Shown here piece by piece: positions 1 through 8,656 of a stretch of 64,000 bases of DNA. This DNA comes from Bordetella genomosp. 11. GTDB lineage: Bacteria; Pseudomonadota; Gammaproteobacteria; Burkholderiales; Burkholderiaceae_B. The notes beneath the pieces were generated by a model. The model had not been told where the DNA came from. It made no database searches and saw only the letters and a program-made list of their open reading frames with translations. The number at the start of each line of letters is the position of its first letter. Positions within the stretch are counted from its first letter, which is position 1. The translations under genes were made by a program, and so were the position numbers. The DNA is taken from positions 1,736,001-1,800,000 of the forward strand of contig NZ_NEVS01000004.1 in NCBI RefSeq assembly GCF_002261215.1. Reading direction: 5' to 3'.

Positions 1-575
1 TCTACAACGACCACGGAATCCCGGTCATACCCGGCGGCATCCCTTTCCAGGTCGCCGTGATCCAGGACAAGGTCAACGAATTCCTGCAGGCGGTGCGCGA
101 CCTGGGTTTCGCCGGTGTGGAGATGAGCGAAGACACGATGCCGCCGCTGGAAACGGGCTACCGCGAAGACCTGATCCGCCGCGCGCTGGACATGGGGCTT
201 CCCGTCATGACGGAGATGGGACGCAAGAACGTCGACATCCCCTTCAATGCCGACGAGATCTGCGAACAGATTCTGCGCGACGTCGAACTGGGCGTGTCCA
301 AGGTTTACCTGGAAAGCGCGGAGATCCAGGAAATCTTCGAGGCGGACCCCGCCGCCCTGGACAAGATCGCGAGCCTGGGAAAGAACGAGTTCCTGCTGTT
401 CGAGCTGGGTTTGCAGAACGCCCAGGAGAAGGCCGCATGGCTGGTCGAGCGCTACGGCATGGACATCAACTTCGCCAGTGTGTCGCCCGCCGACGTCGTT
501 CCGGTCGACGCGATCCGCCGTGGCGTGCATCGCAAGGCGGGATTTTCCTACGTCACGCAGTACGGCAGGCAATAG
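1..575 (+). CDS. Phosphosulfolactate synthase-like protein (ComA family), 5' truncated
   Basis: The reading frame is open from base 3, so the gene begins outside the window. About 190 C-terminal residues are present. ComA-type TIM-barrel enzymes add sulfite to phosphoenolpyruvate to give (2R)-phosphosulfolactate. The visible part follows that family: a PGG strand near the left edge, then LGFAGVEMSEDT, PVMTEMGRKN, LGVSKVYLESAEI and the C-terminal DAIRRGVHRKAGF. It is followed after 28 bases by an SDR gene and then a TauD-like gene on the same strand. A sulfite-using enzyme fits the sulfur theme of the next 13 kb, but the link is inferred. Confidence in the family is good; the exact substrate is uncertain. 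Confidence 0.75.
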   Translation, partial: YNDHGIPVIPGGIPFQVAVIQDKVNEFLQAVRDLGFAGVEMSEDTMPPLETGYREDLIRRALDMGLPVMTEMGRKNVDIPFNADEICEQILRDVELGVSKVYLESAEIQEIFEADPAALDKIASLGKNEFLLFELGLQNAQEKAAWLVERYGMDINFASVSPADVVPVDAIRRGVHRKAGFSYVTQYGRQ

Positions 576-603
576 CGCGGCGGACGCGGCAAGGAGACAC
601 ACC

Positions 604-1452
604 ATGGCTGGCGTTCTGACCGGCAAGACAGTCGTCATTACAGGGGCAAGCCGAGGCATCGGACTGGCCGCGGCGCGCCTGTTCGCGGCGCAAGGCGCGT
701 CCCTGGCGCTATGCGCGCGCCAGGCCGGCCCGCTCGCGCTCGCCGCCGCCGAACTGGAATCGGCTTACGGCACGCCCGTACTGGCCAGGACCGCTGACAT
801 CCGCGACGACGCCTCGGTACGGGCCTTCGCCGCCGAGGTGAACGCGCGATTCCGCCAGGTGGACGTGCTGGTCAACAACGCCGGCGAATCCTCGCAGCGC
901 GAAGCGGACGGCATCCACTGGCCCGTCAATGCGGTCGACTCGGTCGGACAGGATCTGCCGCCGGGCCGTTTCTCGCTGATCAGCGACGATGAGTGGCGGT
1001 CCGCCCTCGAACAGAAGCTGCTCGGCATGGTACGCGTCACCCGGGCATTCCTGCCGCTGCTGCGGCAGGCAGGCGGCGGGAGCATCGTCAACATGGCATC
1101 GATCAAAGGACGGCAGCCGCCGCCGCGCGTCGTCACATCCGGCGTCGCCTGGGCGGCCGTCATCAATCTCAGCAAGAGCCTATCCCTGGAGCTGGCCGGT
1201 GACGGAATCCGGGTCAATGTGATCAGCGTGGGCGGCATATTGACCAGCCAGATGGAAGCGGGACAGCAGAAGTGGGCGCCCGGCAAAAGCCTTCAGGAGT
1301 TCCTGGCGCCTCGTACCGCGAACATTCCGCTCAAGCGGCTGGGAACGGTGGAAGAAGTCGCCCAAACCATTTATTTCCTTGGGTCGCCGGCATCGGCCTA
1401 CATCACCGGCCAATGCCTGGCCGTCGATGGCGGCGGATCCCGGGCCATCTAA
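604..1452 (+). CDS. SDR family protein with degenerate catalytic site
   Basis: Short-chain dehydrogenase/reductase fold, 282 aa. The cofactor motif TGASRGIG is at residues 15-20 region, NNAG at 91-94, and the C-terminal VDGGGSRAI is normal. The usual active-site Ser is S166. The positions 13 and 17 residues later, which should be Tyr and Lys of YxxxK, are S179 and W183 in TSGVAWAAVINLSKSL. Proton transfer by the classical mechanism is therefore unlikely. The ATG at 604 follows AAGGAG and was chosen over a longer upstream frame that overlaps the previous gene. The next gene starts 19 bases on. It may be a binding or isomerase-like protein, or belong to an SDR subgroup with a non-canonical site. 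Confidence 0.85.
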   Translation: MAGVLTGKTVVITGASRGIGLAAARLFAAQGASLALCARQAGPLALAAAELESAYGTPVLARTADIRDDASVRAFAAEVNARFRQVDVLVNNAGESSQREADGIHWPVNAVDSVGQDLPPGRFSLISDDEWRSALEQKLLGMVRVTRAFLPLLRQAGGGSIVNMASIKGRQPPPRVVTSGVAWAAVINLSKSLSLELAGDGIRVNVISVGGILTSQMEAGQQKWAPGKSLQEFLAPRTANIPLKRLGTVEEVAQTIYFLGSPASAYITGQCLAVDGGGSRAI

Positions 1453-1471
1453 ACCGAAACAGGAGCCAGCC

Positions 1472-2401
1472 ATGGCCAACCCTCAAGTCAACGCGCCTGA
1501 ACATGTCCAGGTCGTGCCCACCGGCGCCGCGCTGGGCGCGGAAATTCGTGGCGTCGATCTCTCTCAACCCGTACCCGAAGCCACCAAGGCCTTGCTGCGT
1601 AAAGCGTGGGCGGAACATCTCGTGCTTTTGTGGCGGGACCAGGCGCTGCCGGAAACCACGTTCCTGGATGCCGCGGCGATCTTCGGCGAAACCAAGGAGC
1701 CGGCCGCGCGCAAATTCCAGGTCGCGGGCGGCTTTACCGTCGGCGGCAAGCGCATCGCGATCGATCCCCGGGTATCGCTGATCTCCAACCTGGACGAGAA
1801 CGGCGATCCGGTCAAGGATAACGGCACGCTGGGCAGCTACGAAGTGGTCTGGCATACCGACAACTCCTACGCCGAGGTACCGCCGGCCGGCAGCATGCTG
1901 TACGCCATTACGCTGCCCGTCAATGGCGGCGGCGATACGAGCTTCAACAATCAATACCTTGCCTACGAGGAATTGCCGGACGACCTGAAACAGGCCATCC
2001 AAGGCAGGCAGCAACTGCACGATGCCAGCCGCAACAGCGCGGGCATCCTGCGGCCCACCGTGAAACTGCCCACCACACCGGAAGAAGTGCCGGGCCCGAT
2101 ACACCCGCTGGTGCGCAAGCATCCCGTGACCGGGCGCCCTGCCCTTTATCTTGGCCGCCGCCGCGATTGGCCTTCGAGCTACATCATCGGCATGAGCAAT
2201 GAAGAAAGCGAACGGCTGCTCGATCGTCTCTGGGCGCATGCGACGCAAGAGAAATACGCGTGGAAGCATGTCTGGAAGATCGGCGACCTCGTATTGTGGG
2301 ACAACCGCTGCACCATGCACTTCAGATCGGAGGTCGACCCGAAACAGGCACGCGTGCTTTATCGAACGGTCATCCGCGGCGAGGCGGTCATCGCCGGCTA
2401 G
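1472..2401 (+). CDS. TauD/TfdA family Fe(II)/2-oxoglutarate dioxygenase
   Basis: Predicted 309-aa cytoplasmic dioxygenase that would couple 2-oxoglutarate decarboxylation to hydroxylation of an acid or sulfonate. The iron facial triad is visible as H128-x-D130 (VWHTDNSY) and H283 (CTMHFR). R294 and R298 lie 11 and 15 residues after the last His, as in TauD, and would hold 2-oxoglutarate. The start at 1472 is preceded by AGGAGCC and gives the normal family length. It is last in the plus-strand set ComA-like, SDR, TauD-like, and a hairpin follows. Family members act on taurine, 2,4-D, alkyl sulfates or gamma-butyrobetaine; the sequence does not settle which. Neighbours make an organosulfur substrate reasonable. 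Confidence 0.88.
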   Translation: MANPQVNAPEHVQVVPTGAALGAEIRGVDLSQPVPEATKALLRKAWAEHLVLLWRDQALPETTFLDAAAIFGETKEPAARKFQVAGGFTVGGKRIAIDPRVSLISNLDENGDPVKDNGTLGSYEVVWHTDNSYAEVPPAGSMLYAITLPVNGGGDTSFNNQYLAYEELPDDLKQAIQGRQQLHDASRNSAGILRPTVKLPTTPEEVPGPIHPLVRKHPVTGRPALYLGRRRDWPSSYIIGMSNEESERLLDRLWAHATQEKYAWKHVWKIGDLVLWDNRCTMHFRSEVDPKQARVLYRTVIRGEAVIAG

Positions 2402-2416
2402 GCAGGTCCGCACCCT

Positions 2417-2457
2417 CCATGCCTCCCGCCGCCCGCAAGGAACCGCGGAAGGCATGG
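2417..2457. terminator. Hairpin between convergent genes
   Basis: Inverted arms CCATGCCT (2417-2424) and AGGCATGG (2450-2457) continue, after one mismatch, for four more pairs to 2429/2445. The loop is about 15 bases. It lies between the convergent TauD-like and GST genes, so it could stop transcription from both sides. There is no clear T-run on either strand. Confidence 0.45.
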
Positions 2458-2465
2458 GCGCCATG

Positions 2466-3074
2466 TCATGTCAATGCATCGACGACATGCCGCTTGTAGG
2501 CACGATGGGTGCACAGCCTCAGGTAATAGCTGCGCAGCGCGGGAAGATGATCCGGCGGCGTATCCAGCAAGGTCCAGCGATGGACATGCGGCCCCAGCGC
2601 CACATCCCCGATACCGAGCCGCTCGCCGCCGGCATAGGGACTTCCGCTGAGGACATGGTCCAGCATCCGCGCCAGGCCGTCGACGCGTGCACGCAGCGCG
2701 TTCACGTCGGCAGCGGCTGGCTCCCCTTTCAGCCCGCGGCGCAGCGCGAACATCGCCGGGCCGAAGTTGATCGACGCCCAGTCCATCCATTTATCGGAGA
2801 CCGCGCGTTCACGCGCGGCCACCGGCCAAAGGCTTGCCGAACCGTATTGCGCCGCGAGATAGCGCACGACCGCGTTCGACTCCCACAGCACCAGGCTGCC
2901 ATCGACCAGCGTGGGCACGCGGGCGTTCGGATTCATCTCCAGGTAGTTCGATGTATCCAGGCCGCCGAACTCTCCACCCGCCTGGCGTAGCGTATAGGCG
3001 ATACCGAGCTCGTCGAGCGTCCAGAACACCTTGGCCGAGTTCGAGGACGAAGCCCTTCCCCAGACATCCATCAT
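2466..3074 (-). CDS. Glutathione S-transferase family protein
   Basis: Protein of 202 aa with an N-terminal thioredoxin-like domain (about 1-80) and a helical C-terminal domain. The cis-proline segment NARVPTLVDG and the ESNAVVRYLAAQYG element, which binds the gamma-glutamyl part of glutathione, are both present. Near the N-terminus, SSSNSAK supplies candidate Ser residues for thiol activation. It is the last gene of the long minus-strand operon, 32 bases after the thiol dioxygenase. A glutathione-dependent step or detoxification of a reactive sulfur intermediate fits the context, but no substrate can be read from the sequence. A second Met at 3071 is an alternative start. Confidence 0.88.
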   Translation of the reverse strand: MMDVWGRASSSNSAKVFWTLDELGIAYTLRQAGGEFGGLDTSNYLEMNPNARVPTLVDGSLVLWESNAVVRYLAAQYGSASLWPVAARERAVSDKWMDWASINFGPAMFALRRGLKGEPAAADVNALRARVDGLARMLDHVLSGSPYAGGERLGIGDVALGPHVHRWTLLDTPPDHLPALRSYYLRLCTHRAYKRHVVDALT

Positions 3075-3106
3075 GTCAGCACTCCTTCAGTGTGCGCCGT
3101 CCGGCA

Positions 3107-3715
3107 TCAGGCGTCGCGACCCACGGTGGGGCGCATGTAGTTTTTGTTGTAGTTGGACACTTTGCCGGTATCCAGGTCATAGCCCAGCCTGTCCGTCAGC
3201 GTTTCCAGCGGCTGGCCGTACAGGTGGAAGTGACGGACCGTCTGGTTGCCGTCCACGTGGATGCTATGGATATCCTTGGGCAGGAAGTTGATGGGCGACC
3301 CGGGCTTGACCACATATTCGCGGACCTGCTCCAACCGCGCATGTTCCGGATCGCTGCCGTCGTCCACGCGTCGATAGATGCGATTGAGTTCCTCGCCGCT
3401 GACCGCGACGATCACCGCCCAGGTGCCGTGGTCGTGCGGCTTGGTCGACTTGCCCGGAATAATGACGTTGATGTATAGCGTCATATTGCTGTCGGGTTGC
3501 TGCGCCAGCAGGTAGCGCGAGGACGTCGCGCCCGATTCCTTGGTGGGCTCCGGGAACTCCTCCGTGGGAAAGAGATCCGTGCGCTCCGCCAGCGACTGCA
3601 GGCGCGCGCTGATGCGCTCCAGCGTCGCGCGGTCCGGTTGCCCATTGCCGAGAATGCGTTCAAGGTCCCCCATCGTCTCCTGTACGAGGGCCTGGCGTTC
3701 GGATTTAATCGTCAT
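3107..3715 (-). CDS. Cysteine dioxygenase-type thiol dioxygenase (cupin)
   Basis: Non-haem iron enzyme of 202 aa in the cysteine dioxygenase / 3-mercaptopropionate dioxygenase family, which oxidises a thiol to a sulfinate with O2. H94 and H96 (KPHDHGTW) and H150 (KDIHSIHV) match the three-His iron site. HFHLYGQP (H162-Y166) matches the conserved His and Tyr of the active site. It sits between the rhodanese-repeat gene (27 bases upstream) and the GST gene. With the lyase and amino acid transporter of the same operon this implies oxidation of a released thiol such as cysteine or 3-mercaptopropionate. Which thiol is used cannot be told. Confidence 0.88.
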   Translation of the reverse strand: MTIKSERQALVQETMGDLERILGNGQPDRATLERISARLQSLAERTDLFPTEEFPEPTKESGATSSRYLLAQQPDSNMTLYINVIIPGKSTKPHDHGTWAVIVAVSGEELNRIYRRVDDGSDPEHARLEQVREYVVKPGSPINFLPKDIHSIHVDGNQTVRHFHLYGQPLETLTDRLGYDLDTGKVSNYNKNYMRPTVGRDA

Positions 3716-3742
3716 TGTTAACGTCCTTGGAAGTTGGCGACG

Positions 3743-5455
3743 CTAGCGCGTCGCGGTAGGTGCGGCCTGGCTGTCAAGACCGAATCGAAAGCCATCAGCG
3801 GCGACTTGCCGCAGCAGATTCTTTTCCCAGTTCAAATAGGTTTTCATTGCATCCTTGTTGCCGGCCCGGCGGCCTGGCGCCCATTGCATGAAATCGATGC
3901 GATCCTCGGCCGGGAGGGCATCGTCATCCGACCCCACCACCGGCAGTCCCGCGGCGACCCAGGCGCGCTGACCGCCTCGCACGACCCGGATGTCCGCCTC
4001 GCTGCCCCCCGGCCTGCGCAGCAGGTCGAAGGCGGCGAGTTGGGCAACCCGCCCGTCATCCGAAAATAACACCAGGCCGCGTCCCTGGGCGATCGCGTCG
4101 TCCAGCCGATCGAGCCGGGCGCGGTTGGCCCACATCGCGCCGATAGGATGAGCCGCCAGGTAATCCACGCTGCGATCCAGCGACACCGCGACGGCGCCCG
4201 CATTCAGCGCGACCTGGGCGGCCGCGGGATCGATCTCCGGGACGGCCTGGAACGAGCCCCGCAGCTCGCGCTGCACCCGGGCCGCTTCGTCCGCGCCAAC
4301 GCTGCCGACGCTGCCGACGCTGCCGACACATGGCTCGCCCGCGTCGACCGCCCCGGAAGGCAGGTCCCGTGGGGACGCGGCCTCGAGCACATAGGTATCC
4401 CATCCCATCTGCAAAAGCCAGTGTGCCGTCGTCGTCGCGCGAATGCCATCGGTATCCGTCAGCACCACGCGAGCGCCCAGGGTCCCCAGCCATTGGTCGC
4501 TGGCCTGCACCAATTGCCCGCCCGGCGCATTGCGGGCCATGGGATGATGTCCGCCGGTGTATTCGGCCGGGGTGCGGACGTCGAATACGAAGGTGGTCCT
4601 TGCCGGATTGGCGAGCCATCCCTTCAAATCGTCATCGCTGGCCGTCGGAACGCCGAAGCGCCGCGCCACCGCCTCCGCGCGAGGCCGCGCCGCCGCCACG
4701 CCGGCGGCGGTTACCGCCGTACGTCCGGCGAATCCCCGCTCCAGTTCGCGGCCGGACAAGCGCCAGCCGTGATTCCCGTCGGCAAGGTGGACAACCCGGT
4801 TGGGCACGCCGGCGTTGATCAGCGACTGGGCACCGACTATCCCGCGCGTGCGCCCGCCGCAAGCCACCACGACCAGCGTTTGCGCCGAGGGAACCAGGTC
4901 GCCGAATCGATAGACCAGCTCCGCGCCGGGACAACTGACGGCCCCGGGCACGTGGCCCGCCGCATGCTCGGCTTCCGTCCGGGGATCCAGCACGATCAGG
5001 TCCTTACCCGCCTGCTGCAGGCCGGCAAGCGCATCGGCATCGATATGCGGCGTGTCGAAATGGGCTTCCACCCACTCCCCGAATGCCTTGCTCGGCACAT
5101 AGACCCCGACGAATACCTCGCCGCCGGCCGCGGCCCAGGCGGCGACGCCGCCCGGGAACAGGCTGATGTCCGCATAGCCCAGGGCGGACAGCCGTTCAGC
5201 CGCGCGCTGGACGATCCCGTTGTCCGAGCCCATCAGGACAATCGGACAGTTCTTGCGCGGGACCAGCGGCGTGATGAGCAGCTCGAGGCGGCTATATGGA
5301 ACATTCACGGCGCGCAGCAAATGGCCCAGGCAGAACTGGCCCTCTTCGCTTATGTCCAGCAGGGCGATCTCCGCGCGATGCCGGGACATTGTGTCGGAGA
5401 CGCGCGCCAGCGCCGCTTTCAGCGCGGCAGCGTCCAGTTTCGGAAAAGTTTTCAT
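3743..5455 (-). CDS. Four-domain rhodanese-like protein with one catalytic Cys
   Basis: A 570-aa protein with no signal peptide, made of four rhodanese-like domains (about 10-135, 145-250, 275-375, 395-505) and a C-terminal tail. Only domain 2 has the active-site loop with Cys: VACGGRTRG, C199. The matching loops of domain 1 (LMGSDNG), domain 3 (LTDTDG) and domain 4 (LFSDDG) lack Cys. The linker before domain 4 contains a GSV repeat encoded by a 9-bp tandem repeat. The protein probably transfers sulfane sulfur from one active domain, with the others structural or regulatory. It follows the ABC transporter ATPase by 42 bases and precedes the thiol dioxygenase by 27, so it is part of the organosulfur operon. 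Confidence 0.88.
   Translation of the reverse strand: MKTFPKLDAAALKAALARVSDTMSRHRAEIALLDISEEGQFCLGHLLRAVNVPYSRLELLITPLVPRKNCPIVLMGSDNGIVQRAAERLSALGYADISLFPGGVAAWAAAGGEVFVGVYVPSKAFGEWVEAHFDTPHIDADALAGLQQAGKDLIVLDPRTEAEHAAGHVPGAVSCPGAELVYRFGDLVPSAQTLVVVACGGRTRGIVGAQSLINAGVPNRVVHLADGNHGWRLSGRELERGFAGRTAVTAAGVAAARPRAEAVARRFGVPTASDDDLKGWLANPARTTFVFDVRTPAEYTGGHHPMARNAPGGQLVQASDQWLGTLGARVVLTDTDGIRATTTAHWLLQMGWDTYVLEAASPRDLPSGAVDAGEPCVGSVGSVGSVGADEAARVQRELRGSFQAVPEIDPAAAQVALNAGAVAVSLDRSVDYLAAHPIGAMWANRARLDRLDDAIAQGRGLVLFSDDGRVAQLAAFDLLRRPGGSEADIRVVRGGQRAWVAAGLPVVGSDDDALPAEDRIDFMQWAPGRRAGNKDAMKTYLNWEKNLLRQVAADGFRFGLDSQAAPTATR
4301..4327. repeat. 9-bp tandem repeat, three copies, in rhodanese gene
   Basis: GCTGCCGAC occurs three times head to tail. 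On the coding (minus) strand it encodes the Gly-Ser-Val repeat in the linker before the fourth rhodanese domain. The unit is a multiple of three, so slippage would lengthen or shorten the linker without a frameshift. Confidence 0.9.
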
Positions 5456-5497
5456 GGGTGCATGACGTCTGGATGGAAGCCGGGGAAAATCGGGATA

Positions 5498-6295
5498 TCA
5501 GGCCAACGCGCCGCGCATGGCCAGGGCCGGCTGCGCCGGCATGCTCTCGACGCCATCGTTCTGCGCGCCGGGCCGCAGGATATCGGACAGGAAGCGCCTG
5601 GCGCGCGGATGCGTGGGATTGGCGAAGAATGCATGGGGATGCGCGTCCTCCAGGATCCTGCCCGCATCCATGAACCAGATCCGGTCGGCCACTTCCCGGG
5701 CGAAACCCATCTCGTGCGTAACGATGGCCATGGTCATTCCCTCCGACGCCAGTTGCTGCATCACGGCCAGGACTTCCCCCACCATTTCCGGATCCAGCGC
5801 GCTGGTGGGCTCGTCGAAAAGGATGACCGGCGGCCGCTGGGCCAGCGCGCGCGCAATCGCCACGCGCTGTTGCTGTCCGCCGGAAAGGCTGGCGGGCATC
5901 GCGTTCACCTTGCCGGCCAACCCGACCTTTTCCAGCAGCCCCCGGGCCAATTGCTCGGCCGCGTGCCGTGTCATGCCCCCGACCTTGATCGGCGAAAGCA
6001 CGATGTTTTCCAGCACCGACAGGTGGGGAAAAAGGTTGAACTGCTGGAAGACGAACCCGATGCCGGCACGCAGCATGTTCAGGTCGCTTCCCTTGGCATG
6101 CACGTCCTTGCCGCCCACCCATACGGAGCCGCGCTGGATGGGCTCCAGGGCATTCACGGTCCGGATCAGGGTGGACTTTCCCGATCCCGACGGACCGCAG
6201 ATCACCACCACCTCGCCGTCGGCCACCGTCCCGCACACGTCGTCGAGCGCGTGGTAGGAACCGTACCATTTCCCGACGTTCTTGAATTCGATCAT
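5498..6295 (-). CDS. Polar amino acid ABC transporter, ATP-binding protein
   Basis: ATPase of 265 aa in the GlnQ/HisP group. Walker [10 protein letters not shown], signature LSGGQQQR and Walker [14 protein letters not shown] are intact, as is the downstream switch His (VTHEMGFA). The ATG at 6295 was chosen because AAGGGG lies at a good distance; an in-frame ATG at 6301 is too close to it. It follows the second permease gene by 19 bases and would power import of an amino acid or amino-acid-like compound bound by the receptor at 7753-8598. Confidence 0.93.
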   Translation of the reverse strand: MIEFKNVGKWYGSYHALDDVCGTVADGEVVVICGPSGSGKSTLIRTVNALEPIQRGSVWVGGKDVHAKGSDLNMLRAGIGFVFQQFNLFPHLSVLENIVLSPIKVGGMTRHAAEQLARGLLEKVGLAGKVNAMPASLSGGQQQRVAIARALAQRPPVILFDEPTSALDPEMVGEVLAVMQQLASEGMTMAIVTHEMGFAREVADRIWFMDAGRILEDAHPHAFFANPTHPRARRFLSDILRPGAQNDGVESMPAQPALAMRGALA

Positions 6296-6314
6296 TGTCA
6301 TCCCCTTGTTTGTC

Positions 6315-7019
6315 TCATGCCAACGCCGGGGCGCGCACGGATTGCCGCCGGCGGAAATGCCGCTCGACCGCGGCGGTCGCGAAGGACAGGCCGTAGCAGA
6401 GGGTGAAGTAGATGCAGGCGAGCAGCAGATAGGTGTACAGCGCATGCGTCATCTCGACGCTGTTGATCTCCTGCGCCGCGAACGTCGCCTCCTGCACACC
6501 GATCACATAGACGATCGACGTGGCCTTGATCGTGGAGATGAACTGGTTGACGATGGACGGCAGCATATTGACCAGCGCCTGCGGCAGTATCACGTGGATC
6601 ATGGACTGGGCGTACGTCAGTCCCACCGCGCGCGCCGCCTCGGTCTGGCCCGTGGGCAGGCCCTGGATGCCCGCGCGAACGATCTCCGCCATAAAGGCGG
6701 CCTCGTAGACGACGATCGCGCTGCATGCCGTCGCGAAAGGCGAAATCGCATCGCCGATCAGCAGCGGCAACAGGTAGTAGGCCCAGAAAATGATCATGAC
6801 GAGCGGTATTCCGCGCAAGCCATAGACCCAGGCATTGGCGGGCCATCGGATCCATCGCCACGAGCTCGTGCGCGCCAGGCCCAATAGCAATGCCACCGGA
6901 AAGGACAGCGTCAGGCCCAATCCCGCCAGGATCAGCGTGCCCGCGATGCCTCCCAGGTGGCCATGCGGCCATGAGCCGATCAGCAGCAGCATTCCGTACT
7001 TGTGAATAATTTCCAGCAT
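6315..7019 (-). CDS. Polar amino acid ABC transporter permease
   Basis: Inner-membrane protein of 234 aa with about five hydrophobic helices. The cytoplasmic EAA loop is clear: [20 protein letters not shown]. The ATG at 7019 lies 5 bases after the stop of the partner permease; the much longer open frame to 7628 only reads through the partner gene in another frame. The two permeases would form the heterodimeric channel of the HisM/HisQ type. Confidence 0.92.
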   Translation of the reverse strand: MLEIIHKYGMLLLIGSWPHGHLGGIAGTLILAGLGLTLSFPVALLLGLARTSSWRWIRWPANAWVYGLRGIPLVMIIFWAYYLLPLLIGDAISPFATACSAIVVYEAAFMAEIVRAGIQGLPTGQTEAARAVGLTYAQSMIHVILPQALVNMLPSIVNQFISTIKATSIVYVIGVQEATFAAQEINSVEMTHALYTYLLLACIYFTLCYGLSFATAAVERHFRRRQSVRAPALA

Positions 7020-7024
7020 TTCGC

Positions 7025-7720
7025 TCACCTTCCGAACGTGGGCGGATATCGACGTCCGAACCAGGCGCCGAATGTCATCAACAGCAGCGAGACCAGCAGA
7101 TAGAAGGCCGTCGCCACCGCGAAGACCTCGAATGCCCGGAACGTCAGGTTTTCGATGGCGCGGGTTTGATTCGTGAGTTCCGTCACGCCGATTGCCATCG
7201 CCAGGCTGGTGTCCTTGAACAGGATCAGCGAACGGTTCACCAGCGGCGGCACGCCGATACGCAGTGCCTGCGGCAATGTCACGTAGCGCAAAGCACGGAA
7301 CGCGCTCAGGCCGATCGAACGCGCGGCCTCCTGCTGCGCGGCGGGAATGGCGCGGAAGCCCGATCGTATGTCCTCGGTCATATACGCGCTGGCGTTGAGC
7401 GACAGCGCGACGAGCGCGAAGGAAAACTCGCCGTTGCCATGGTTGATCCAAAGCCGCAGCCCTTCCGGCAGGATATCCGGCATGCCGAAGTACCAGACCA
7501 TGATCTGGACCACGGTCGGCACATTGCGGTGATATTCGATGAATATCCGCAGTACGAGGCGCAGCGGACGCAGCGGGATCATGCCCAGGCCCACCAGGAC
7601 GATGGCCAGGGAGAACCCGCATACCCACGCGCCGGCGAATAGCCGAAGCGTGGTCGCCACCCCAAGCAGCAAGGCCGAGAGGACGTCATGCGACATCAAA
7701 AACGCGAAGTCGAATTGCAT
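7025..7720 (-). CDS. Polar amino acid ABC transporter permease
   Basis: Membrane protein of 231 aa, same family as the following gene, with the EAA loop QQEAARSIGLSAFRALRYV near residue 120. Several long hydrophobic segments are visible, beginning with a helix at about residues 15-40. It comes 32 bases after the receptor gene, the usual order for receptor, two permeases and ATPase. Confidence 0.92.
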   Translation of the reverse strand: MQFDFAFLMSHDVLSALLLGVATTLRLFAGAWVCGFSLAIVLVGLGMIPLRPLRLVLRIFIEYHRNVPTVVQIMVWYFGMPDILPEGLRLWINHGNGEFSFALVALSLNASAYMTEDIRSGFRAIPAAQQEAARSIGLSAFRALRYVTLPQALRIGVPPLVNRSLILFKDTSLAMAIGVTELTNQTRAIENLTFRAFEVFAVATAFYLLVSLLLMTFGAWFGRRYPPTFGR

Positions 7721-7752
7721 AGCGATCCGGGCCGGGCCGGCCCGCCTTTTCT

Positions 7753-8598
7753 CTACTGCTGATGGAGATCGACAGGCTCGACCTTGAAGGCGCGCACCAA
7801 CTTATACGGCGAGCCCGAGCCCATCCATTTGTCGTAGATCGCGCTCAGCTGGCCGCTGCGGTCCATCTCTACGATGATCTTGTTGATCGCGGCGAGCAGA
7901 TCCGGGTTTCCCTTGTTGACGACCAGCCCCATATGCTCGGTAAAAATCGGCTCGTCCAGCAGCACGGTGGGGTCCCCGGTTTTTTCCGATTCGATGCGAA
8001 AGCGGATCAAGCCCAGGTCTCCGCCCGGCATGGCCTCGACCTTGTCGCTTTGCAGCGCCAGATAGCACGCGGACACGTCCTGGAAGTTCAACATCGTGGA
8101 TTTGGTCAGGACACGCTGGGCCACCGCCGACGAGCTCGATCCCTTGGACGTGCAGACCTTCTTGCCGGCCAGATCGGCCAGCTTGGTAATGCCCGACTTT
8201 TTCTTGACCAGGAGGCGAATGTCGTCCTGCAGGTACTGCAGGCTATAGTCGATCTGCGCCGCCCGTTCAGGCAGATAGGCCATGGAGCCCGCGATCATGT
8301 CGACCCGTCCCATCTTCAGTTCCGGGATGCGCGCTTCGGTGGACAGGGCCTTGTGTTCCAGCTGGACGCCCAATCCTTTGGCTATCGCCTTGCACATATC
8401 CACGTCGTAGCCGACATATGTTCTTGTCTCGGCGTCCTGGAACGCATACGGGTTGGAAGCGTTCTGCGTGCCGCAGATCAGCTTGCCCCGCGATTTGATT
8501 TCGGCCAGGCGATCCGCGTGAGCCTGCGGCGCGCAGGCCAGGCCAACCGCCAGGACGGCAAAGCTGCACAGGCCGCGATAGCGCTGCGAAATTTTCAT
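7753..8598 (-). CDS. ABC transporter substrate-binding protein, family 3
   Basis: Periplasmic receptor of 281 aa. The ATG at 8598 is preceded by GGAGA and opens a signal peptide: basic MKISQRYR, hydrophobic core, then cleavage near AHA-DRLAEI. The mature part has the family-3 pattern: GKLICGTQN, the VGYDVDMCKAIAKGLG block, and LADLAGKKVCTSKGSS. Family members bind polar amino acids. Placement between a cystathionine beta-lyase gene and the permeases suggests the ligand is an amino acid or derivative that the operon breaks down, plausibly sulfur-containing. Confidence 0.92.
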   Translation of the reverse strand: MKISQRYRGLCSFAVLAVGLACAPQAHADRLAEIKSRGKLICGTQNASNPYAFQDAETRTYVGYDVDMCKAIAKGLGVQLEHKALSTEARIPELKMGRVDMIAGSMAYLPERAAQIDYSLQYLQDDIRLLVKKKSGITKLADLAGKKVCTSKGSSSSAVAQRVLTKSTMLNFQDVSACYLALQSDKVEAMPGGDLGLIRFRIESEKTGDPTVLLDEPIFTEHMGLVVNKGNPDLLAAINKIIVEMDRSGQLSAIYDKWMGSGSPYKLVRAFKVEPVDLHQQ

Positions 8599-8656
8599 GG
8601 AGAGTCTCCGTTGGAGTGAATGCATGTCGTGAAACACCTGCGACGCCGGCCCGGAA

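Noticed and set aside
4148..6406. A 752-codon plus-strand open frame
   Set aside because: It lies wholly opposite the rhodanese and ABC ATPase genes, which have clear motifs. High GC lowers stop frequency in the antisense frame; the product has no recognisable domain.
6315..7628. A 437-aa permease starting far upstream
   Set aside because: The first two thirds read through the partner permease in a different frame. The real start is the ATG at 7019.
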